Part shown: in pieces, positions 58,595-64,000 of the stretch
Numbering within the stretch: position 1 is the stretch's first letter
How the letters are laid out: every line of letters begins with the position of its first letter
Source of the DNA: Nocardia sp. CDC159
GTDB taxonomy: Bacteria; Actinomycetota; Actinomycetes; Mycobacteriales; Mycobacteriaceae
Reading direction: 5' to 3'
DNA length: 64,000 bases
NCBI RefSeq assembly: GCF_023740735.1
Contig: NZ_JAMRXH010000011.1
Coordinates: 186,001-250,000, forward strand
Made by a program: the position numbers and the translations under genes
Notes under the pieces: generated by a model
Databases searched by the model: none
Seen by the model: only the letters and a program-made list of their open reading frames with translations
Told to the model about the DNA's origin: nothing

Positions 58595-60436
58595 ATGGGT
58601 CGCGCACGTCCGGTCCTCCTCGTCGTCGCCTGCCTGATCGCGGTCCAGCTCGGCATCCGCGGTTGGGTGGCCGCGCGCGGCTATTTCTACTGGGATGATC
58701 TGATCCTCGTCGGCCGCGCGGGCGCGTATCCGCTGCTGTCGACCGACCTGCTGGGCTACGACCACGACGGGCATTTCATGCCGCTGGCGTTCGTCACGGC
58801 CTGGGTCGTCACGGCCCTCGCGCCCCTGGCCTGGGCGGGGCCGGTGGTGTCGATGCTGCTGCTACAGGCGGCGGCGTCGGTGGCCGTGGCGCGCATGGTC
58901 GTGGTGCTGACCGGTTTCCGGTCGCCGTGGGCCGTGCTCGGTCCGCTGGTGTTCTATCTGTTCTGCCCGCTGACGATTCCCGCGTTCGCGTGGTGGGCGG
59001 CGGCGCTGAACGCATTGCCGCTGCAATGCGCGCTGGCGTGGGTGATCGCGGACGCGGTGCTGCTGGTGCGCACCGGGCGGCGGCGGTACGCGGCGTCGGG
59101 AATCGTGGTGTCGGCGGTGGCGCTGCTGTTTTTCGAGAAGGCGGCGGTGGTACCGTTCGTGGCCTTCGGGGCGGCCGTGCTGGTCCGATACGCCGACGGC
59201 CGGGACCGCGCGATTCGCACGGTCGCCCGCCGCGGCGCGCCGCTCTGGTTCGGCTCGGCAGTGGTTCTGATGTGCTGGCTGGCAACGTATCTCGCGGTCA
59301 CCGAGGTCGCCGAGGAACGCAGCGACGCCGCGGGCGTGCGCGCCCTGCTGCACAGCGCCACGTCCCTGGGTATCGTGCCGACCCTGCTCGGCGGACCCTG
59401 GAACTGGGCCCGCTGGCTGCCGTCGACACCGTGGGCAGTGCCTGCGCCCTGGGCCGTCGCGCTGTCCTGGATCGCGCTGGGAACGCTTGTGGCGCTGACG
59501 ATTCGTGCCCGCCGTCGGATGTTCGCGGTGTGGGCCGCGGCGGCGCTGTACATCCTGCTTGCCCAGATCCCGGTGCTGCTGGTCCGAGGCGGCCCGAATA
59601 CCGCCGCGGAACTCATGCAGTCGCTGCGCTATCTGGCGGATGTGGCGGTGGTGCTGACCGCCGTCGGCGCCCTGCTGCTGCGCGCCCCGGGCCGGACCCG
59701 TGCGGATACGCCGGCACCGTCGCCGATCCGCGTCCATGCCTTGCCGCTCCTCGGCCCGAATGCCGCCGCACCGAAGCGCATCCGACCGCGTATCCCGAGC
59801 TCGCTCGTCCCGCTGGCACTGAGCATCGCATTCGTGGCGAGCAGTCTGTGGTCCACCACGACCTTCGTTCGCTCGTGGTCGATCAGCCCCACGCGGACCT
59901 ACCTCGGCAATGCCGTCGCGGCCGTGCGTGCGGGCGGTACTCCGCTGCTCGATCAGGAGGTGCCCTGGGATGTGCTGAGTCCGCTCACCTACCCGCAGAA
60001 CCTCGCCAGCCGCGTACTGTCCGCGGCGGCGCCACCGGGGACCTTCGCCGACGCCACCCCGCGCCTGCGCATGTTCACCGATACCGGACGCCTCACCGAC
60101 GCCCAGGTCTGGTGGAATCGAGCCATCCTGCCCGGTCCAGTACCCGGCTGCGACCACCGCATCACCACCGAACAACCCGTCGACCTGCCGCTCGACGGTC
60201 CGCTCATCGACCACGACTGGACGGCCCAGCTCAACTACCTCGCCGGTCGCGACGGCCGAATCACGGTCGCGCTGGAACACGGCGGCACCGTCGTCGCCCC
60301 GGTCAGCGCGGGCCTGCACACCGTCTACGTCCGGCTCGTCGGCAACGGCAGCGTCCTTCGAATCGGTTCCCACACCCCGGGATTGGACCTGTGCGTGGGC
60401 GTCGGCCCGGTCGGCGTGGCCTCCTACGACCGCTGA
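58595..60436 (+). CDS. Multi-pass membrane protein, possible GT-C glycosyltransferase
   Basis: 613 residues with about 10-12 membrane segments in the first 480, then an extracytoplasmic beta-rich domain of about 150 residues (AQLNYLAGRDGRITVALEHGG, VYVRLVGNGSVLRIGSHTPG). The first outward loop has D34-D35 in YFYWDDLILVGRAG, the acidic motif used by GT-C glycosyltransferases that take polyprenyl-phosphate sugars. No other catalytic evidence exists. It starts 13 bp after the crotonase gene. Confidence 0.75.
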   Translation: MGRARPVLLVVACLIAVQLGIRGWVAARGYFYWDDLILVGRAGAYPLLSTDLLGYDHDGHFMPLAFVTAWVVTALAPLAWAGPVVSMLLLQAAASVAVARMVVVLTGFRSPWAVLGPLVFYLFCPLTIPAFAWWAAALNALPLQCALAWVIADAVLLVRTGRRRYAASGIVVSAVALLFFEKAAVVPFVAFGAAVLVRYADGRDRAIRTVARRGAPLWFGSAVVLMCWLATYLAVTEVAEERSDAAGVRALLHSATSLGIVPTLLGGPWNWARWLPSTPWAVPAPWAVALSWIALGTLVALTIRARRRMFAVWAAAALYILLAQIPVLLVRGGPNTAAELMQSLRYLADVAVVLTAVGALLLRAPGRTRADTPAPSPIRVHALPLLGPNAAAPKRIRPRIPSSLVPLALSIAFVASSLWSTTTFVRSWSISPTRTYLGNAVAAVRAGGTPLLDQEVPWDVLSPLTYPQNLASRVLSAAAPPGTFADATPRLRMFTDTGRLTDAQVWWNRAILPGPVPGCDHRITTEQPVDLPLDGPLIDHDWTAQLNYLAGRDGRITVALEHGGTVVAPVSAGLHTVYVRLVGNGSVLRIGSHTPGLDLCVGVGPVGVASYDR

Positions 60437-60490
60437 CCGTCCGGCCCGTCCACCCTGCCCGAGCGCCCGCGCGGACCTATGCTCGGATTC

Positions 60491-61483
60491 ATGTTCTGGG
60501 CGATGGTGGCGCACGAGACGGACAACGGTGTGACATTGGCGCGCGAGGAGGTGGGTGATGAGTTCCTCGGCACCGGCACGGTGACGATCAAGGTGCACTA
60601 CTCCAGTGCCAACTTCAAGGACGGGCTGGCGATCACCCGCGGCGGCGGTGTGGTGCGCGAGTATCCGATCGTCCCGGGTATCGATATCGTCGGCGAGGTC
60701 GCCGAATCGCAGGACCCCCAATTCACCCCCGGCGATCAGGTGGTCGCACACGGCTACGAGATCGGCATGTCGCACAACGGCGGCTTCGCCGAATACGCCC
60801 GCGTCCCCGCCGAATGGGTGGTGAAACTCGACGGGCTGACCATGCGGGAGGCCGCGGCCCTCGGCACGGCCGGTTTCACCGCGGCCATGAGCGTGCAGGC
60901 GCTGCTCGATCGGGGAATCACACCCGACTCCGGCCCGATCCTGGTGACCGGCGCGACCGGCGGCGTCGGCAGCGTGGCCGTGGACATTCTGGCGGGTCTG
61001 GGATTCGAGGTGGTCGCCTCCACCGGCAAGACCGATGCGGGCGAGCTGCTGTCCACCCTCGGCGCGAAGTCGGTGATCGGCCGGTTGCCCGAAGATCCGG
61101 AGGCGAAGTTGCGTCCGCTGGCCAAGGCGCAGTGGGCGGGTGCGGTCGACAGCGTCGGCGGCAAATCCCTCGCCTTCGTGCTCAGTGCGATCAAATACGG
61201 TGGCGCCGCGGCGATCAGCGGTCTCACCGGCGGTCCGGAACTCCCGACCACCGTCCTGCCGTTCATCCTGCGCGGCGTCGCCCTGCTGGGCATCGACTCG
61301 GCGAACTTCCCGATCGAACAGCGCCGCGCCCTGTGGGCCCGCTTGGGCGCGGACCTGAAGCCCCGGCACCTGTCGGCGCTGGAGAACTACGCCCCCATCA
61401 CCCGCGTCGAAGAGGTGCTGCACGCCATCCGCTCCGGACAGCACTCGGGCCGCACGGTGCTGGGTGTGGCCGGCGAGTTCTGA
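60491..61483 (+). CDS. acuI: AcuI/YhdH-family quinone oxidoreductase (acryloyl-CoA reductase type)
   Basis: 330 residues, MDR superfamily without zinc ligands. Markers: SSANFKDGLAITRGG, YPIVPGIDIVGEV, HNGGFAEYARVPAEWVV, TGATGGVGSVAVDILAGLGFEVVASTGK and LRGVALLGIDSANFP. These are typical of AcuI, which reduces acryloyl-CoA with NADPH. ATG 60491 gives the family start MFWAMV; ATG 60479 would add four residues. The reaction is inferred from family membership. Confidence 0.87.
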   Translation: MFWAMVAHETDNGVTLAREEVGDEFLGTGTVTIKVHYSSANFKDGLAITRGGGVVREYPIVPGIDIVGEVAESQDPQFTPGDQVVAHGYEIGMSHNGGFAEYARVPAEWVVKLDGLTMREAAALGTAGFTAAMSVQALLDRGITPDSGPILVTGATGGVGSVAVDILAGLGFEVVASTGKTDAGELLSTLGAKSVIGRLPEDPEAKLRPLAKAQWAGAVDSVGGKSLAFVLSAIKYGGAAAISGLTGGPELPTTVLPFILRGVALLGIDSANFPIEQRRALWARLGADLKPRHLSALENYAPITRVEEVLHAIRSGQHSGRTVLGVAGEF

Positions 61484-61486
61484 TTA

Positions 61487-61508
61487 TTTTGGACTGATCA
61501 GTTCAAAA
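61487..61508. promoter_or_regulatory. Operator overlapping the -35 region of the TetR gene
   Basis: TTTTGGACTGA/TCAGTTCAAAA is a 22-bp near-perfect palindrome with one mismatched pair. It covers TTGGAC (61489-61494), a likely -35 hexamer; TAGGGT at 61514-61519 is the matching -10, 6 nt before the ATG, giving a leaderless TetR transcript. Confidence 0.65.
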
Positions 61509-61525
61509 CGTGCTAGGGTCGTCGC

Positions 61526-62098
61526 ATGCCGCGACCCAAGCAGTTCGACGAGGATCGGGCCGTCGACGCCGCGATGCGCGCGTTCTGGTCCGCCGGTTAC
61601 GAGGCCACCTCGACCCAGGACCTCTGCGCCGCAACGGGTTTGGGGCGCAGCAGTATCTACAACACCTTCATCAGCAAGCACCACCTGTTCCGGCGCGCGC
61701 TGCGGCGGTACATGGACGTCAAGAACGAGGCGACCTTCGCCACCCTCGACGCGCCCGGCTCGGCCAAGGGCAAAGTCCGCGAACTGCTGTGGAAGGCCGT
61801 CGACTCGCCCGAGGACGATCCGCTGGGCTGCCTGGTGGTGAACTCCATCGTCGAGCTCGGCCCGCGCGATGCCGAGGTCGCCGATCTGCTGCGCGCGGAT
61901 CTGGATCGCCGCCTGACGGCCCTCACCGCGACCATTGCCGCCGGGCAGCGGGCGGGCGAGATTCGGGACGCGCGGCCCGCGACCGAACTCGCCCACTTCG
62001 TCGTCGCGACGATCAGTGGTCTGCGGGTGGCGGCCCGGGGCGGCGCCGACCGAAAGACGCTGGCGGCCATCGCGAATATCGCACTGGATCGACTGTGA
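61526..62098 (+). CDS. TetR family regulator of the adjacent MFS gene
   Basis: 190 residues. N-terminal HTH (AMRAFWSAGYEATSTQDLCAATGLGRSSIYNTFISKHHLF) with the recognition helix GRSSIYNTF. The C-terminal ligand domain (TetR_C type, ELAHFVVATISGLRVAARGGA) is typical of NemR/AcrR-like repressors. Matching palindromes precede it and the downstream MFS gene, so it probably represses both until a toxic compound binds. Confidence 0.88.
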   Translation: MPRPKQFDEDRAVDAAMRAFWSAGYEATSTQDLCAATGLGRSSIYNTFISKHHLFRRALRRYMDVKNEATFATLDAPGSAKGKVRELLWKAVDSPEDDPLGCLVVNSIVELGPRDAEVADLLRADLDRRLTALTATIAAGQRAGEIRDARPATELAHFVVATISGLRVAARGGADRKTLAAIANIALDRL

Positions 62099-62151
62099 CC
62101 GCCTAGTTCCCGCCGAAATCACCTCGACCCAATACCTTTGCGCTGTCCATA

Positions 62152-62173
62152 TTTTGAACCGAACGATCTAAAA
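62152..62173. promoter_or_regulatory. Second TetR-type operator upstream of the MFS gene
   Basis: The 22-bp stretch has outer arms TTTTGAAC and GATCTAAAA, matching the TTTTGAACTGA half of the operator at 61487-61508 (reverse complement). It is less symmetric than the first site and lies 16 bp upstream of the MFS start. Confidence 0.5.
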
Positions 62174-62188
62174 CAGGAAGGCTGTGCC

Positions 62189-63376
62189 ATGCCCCTGGCC
62201 GTCTACATACTGGGCCTATCGATCTTCGCCCAGGGCACCTCGGAATTGATATCGGCGGGCCTGCTTCCCGACATGTCAGCCGACCTCGGCGTCTCGATAC
62301 CGCAGGCGGGGCTGCTGATCTCGGCCTTCGCGCTGGGCATGCTGTTCGGCGCACCCATTCTGGCCGTCGCCACCATGCGCTGGTCGCGGCGCAGCGCGCT
62401 GATCGCCTTCCTCGCGGCGTTCATCGTCGCCCATGTGGCCGCGGTGCTCACCTCGAACTACTGGGTGCTGTTCGGCACCAGGGTGTTCGCGGCCTTCGTC
62501 TACGCGGGATTCTGGTCGGTGGGCGCCGCGGCCGCGGTGGGCATGGTGCCACCGAACGCACGCGGGCGGGCCATGAGCATCGTCGCTGGCGGACTCACGG
62601 TCGCCACCATCGTCGGGCTCCCGGCGGGTACCTTCATCGGCCAGCATCTGGGCTGGCGCGCGGCGTTCTGGGCGGTCACCATCCTGTCGGCGATCGCGAT
62701 GATCGGCGTGCTGCTGCGCGTACCCGACAGCCGCCCCACCACCGCGCCGGATATCGGAAAGGAATTGCGCGCCATGGTCTCCGGCCGGATCGCGCTGCTC
62801 TACGGCACGACCGTCCTGGCGATCGCCGGATTGATGGCCAGCTTCAGCTACCTGGGCGCACTGCTGATCGAAACCACCCGGATCGCTCCCGGCTGGGTCC
62901 CCGTACTGCTCGCCGTCTACGGCATCGGCGCCCTGCTCGGCATCGCCATCGGCGGCCGCACCGCCGACGCCCACCCGACCCGCACCTTCGCCGTCGGCAT
63001 CGCCGGGCTGACCGTCACCTCGGCTCTGCTCGCCCTGACCGCCCACCACATCGTCCCGGTCGCGGGCCTGGTCTTCCTGCTGGGCGCCTTCGGCTTCGGC
63101 ACCAACCCAGTCTCCAACAGCCGCGTCTACGCCCTGGCCCCCACCGCCACCACCCTCGGCCCCGCCGCGAATGTCGTCTCCTTCAATATCGGCATCACCC
63201 TCGGCCCCTGGCTCGGCGGCCTGGTGCTCGGCGCGGGCATGGGCTATCCCGCGGTCGCCTGGCTCAGCGCCCTGCTGGGCCTCGCCGCGCTGGGTCTGGT
63301 CGCTTGGTCACGTCGCGTCGATCGGAGCGCCGAAACCGCCAGCACCAGAACTCGGCTGGCGCCCGCTACCAGCTGA
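62189..63376 (+). CDS. MFS efflux pump, DHA1 family (Cmx/chloramphenicol-resistance-like)
   Basis: 395 residues, 12 predicted membrane segments. The N-terminus MPLAVYILGLSIFAQGTSEL followed by SAGLLPDMSADLGVSIPQAG closely resembles the Cmx/CmlR chloramphenicol efflux group of actinobacteria. GLPAGTFIGQHLGWRAAFWAV is the antiporter motif C region. ATG 62189 has AGGAAGG upstream. Control by the adjacent TetR is likely. Confidence 0.88.
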   Translation: MPLAVYILGLSIFAQGTSELISAGLLPDMSADLGVSIPQAGLLISAFALGMLFGAPILAVATMRWSRRSALIAFLAAFIVAHVAAVLTSNYWVLFGTRVFAAFVYAGFWSVGAAAAVGMVPPNARGRAMSIVAGGLTVATIVGLPAGTFIGQHLGWRAAFWAVTILSAIAMIGVLLRVPDSRPTTAPDIGKELRAMVSGRIALLYGTTVLAIAGLMASFSYLGALLIETTRIAPGWVPVLLAVYGIGALLGIAIGGRTADAHPTRTFAVGIAGLTVTSALLALTAHHIVPVAGLVFLLGAFGFGTNPVSNSRVYALAPTATTLGPAANVVSFNIGITLGPWLGGLVLGAGMGYPAVAWLSALLGLAALGLVAWSRRVDRSAETASTRTRLAPATS

Positions 63377-63411
63377 CCGATGGCGGGTATCGCGTTGGCT
63401 CACAAGACCGC

Positions 63412-64000
63412 TCACCAGCTCACGAGGAGTTGTTTCGGCCCGCGCACCAGCAGGCCGGACTTCCACGGCACCTCCTCCGGGGGTACGGCCAGCCGCAGGG
63501 ACGGAAGGCGGCGGAGGAGGGCGGCCAGGGCGATCTGGAGCTCGATTCGGGCCAGCCGCGCGCCCAGGCAGTGGTGGGCGCCGTGGCCGAAGGTGATGTG
63601 CGGGTTGTGTTCACGAAGCAGGTTCAGGGTCTCCGCATCGTCGAAGACCGCATCGTCGCGGTTGGCGGCCTGGGTGTCGGCGAATACCGCCTCGCCCGCG
63701 CGCACGGTCACCCCGGCCAGTTCGACGTCCTCGGTCGCCACCCGGGCGAAGCCGCCGCCGGAGCCCAGTTGCACATAGCGCAGCAGTTCCTCGACCGCGC
63801 CGGGCACCCGATCGGGGTTGTCGCGCAACAGCTCCCACTGCTCTCGGTGCGTGAGCAGCAGATAGGTGAAGTTGGCGATCTGGTTGGCGGTGGTCTCGTG
63901 CCCGGCCACCAGCAGCGTGATGCCCAGGTTCACCAGTTCGTCCTCGGTGAGCCGGTCCTCGTCGTCGCGGGCCGCGACCAGGGCGCCCAGCAGATCGTCG
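63412..64000 (-). CDS. Cytochrome P450, C-terminal part (cut by window edge)
   Basis: The window contains the last 195 codons, in frame to the edge. Visible are the I-helix motif AGHETT, the K-helix EELLR, and the heme loop FGHGAHHCLG with the thiolate Cys, followed by ARLARIELQIALAALLRRLP. It is a typical soluble bacterial P450. It converges with the MFS gene (35 bp apart). Start and N-terminus lie outside the window. Confidence 0.92.
   Translation of the reverse strand, partial: DDLLGALVAARDDEDRLTEDELVNLGITLLVAGHETTANQIANFTYLLLTHREQWELLRDNPDRVPGAVEELLRYVQLGSGGGFARVATEDVELAGVTVRAGEAVFADTQAANRDDAVFDDAETLNLLREHNPHITFGHGAHHCLGARLARIELQIALAALLRRLPSLRLAVPPEEVPWKSGLLVRGPKQLLVSW

Noticed and set aside
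58862..61444. Long minus-strand open frame opposite the GT-C-like and acuI genes
   Set aside because: Antisense to two genes with clear protein features; composition typical of mirrored codons, with no ribosome-binding site or motif.
1..64000. CRISPR arrays, prophage, integrases, insertion sequences, riboswitches
   Set aside because: No spaced direct repeats, transposase or integrase motifs, or recognisable riboswitch cores were found; codon use and GC look uniform across the window.

Overview
This window is chromosomal DNA from a high-GC, mycolic-acid-type actinomycete. Gene content, gene order and protein sequences point to Nocardia or a close relative in the Corynebacteriales (Mycobacteriales). 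The best marker is the left end, which reproduces the Mycobacterium tuberculosis block Rv3907c-Rv3913: pcnA divergent from mutT4, then a DUF6049 protein, murJ/mviN, sigM, the anti-sigma-M factor and trxB. A complete mce locus, a UgpAEBC transporter and dinB2 with its TetR neighbour support the same placement. I saw no rRNA, tRNA, CRISPR array, transposase or phage gene. Most genes are ordinary vertically inherited actinobacterial genes.

Layout. 1-10147 (minus strand): cell-envelope and redox-stress cluster (trxB, rsmA, sigM, a 1624-residue MurJ with a long proline-rich N-terminus and a pseudokinase, DUF6049, Nudix). 10381-15881: pcnA, then a molybdate block (HTH-TOBE protein, modA, modB, modC). 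15917-23431: small acidic protein, MFS pump, Nudix, pirin, DUF4190 protein, an XRE/DUF397 trio and an M13 zinc metallopeptidase. 23432-27803 (minus): ugpA-ugpE-ugpB-ugpC. 27893-34685: L,D-transpeptidase, a secreted-protein/serine-hydrolase/P450 operon, a 14-TM MFS exporter and a secreted trypsin-like protease.

35011-44817: an eight-gene yrbEAB-mceABCDEF operon plus a mce-associated membrane protein. It is preceded by a perfect match to the KstR operator consensus and by a terminator-like hairpin in the presumed leader. 44887-52898: RNase HI, SRPBCC protein, L-2-hydroxyglutarate oxidase, membrane proteins, a Tat-exported phosphoesterase and an alcohol dehydrogenase. 53080-55488: lon behind a HAIR-like (HspR) inverted repeat. 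55587-58581: thioesterase and TetR, divergent from dinB2, around a 21-bp palindrome, then a crotonase-fold enzyme. 58595-64000: a GT-C-like membrane protein, an AcuI-type reductase, a TetR/MFS efflux pair with matching operators, and the 3' part of a P450.

I did not find a clearly new multi-gene system. The most interesting observations are regulatory: the KstR-type site and leader hairpin at the mce operon, the TetR operator shared by dinB2 and a thioesterase, the HAIR site at lon, and a perfect 25-bp stem repeat between mutT4 and pcnA. The enlarged MurJ and two consecutive putative Mce lipoproteins are also worth a look. Start codons were moved from the longest open frame where ribosome-binding sites, ATGA overlaps or family N-termini argued for it.
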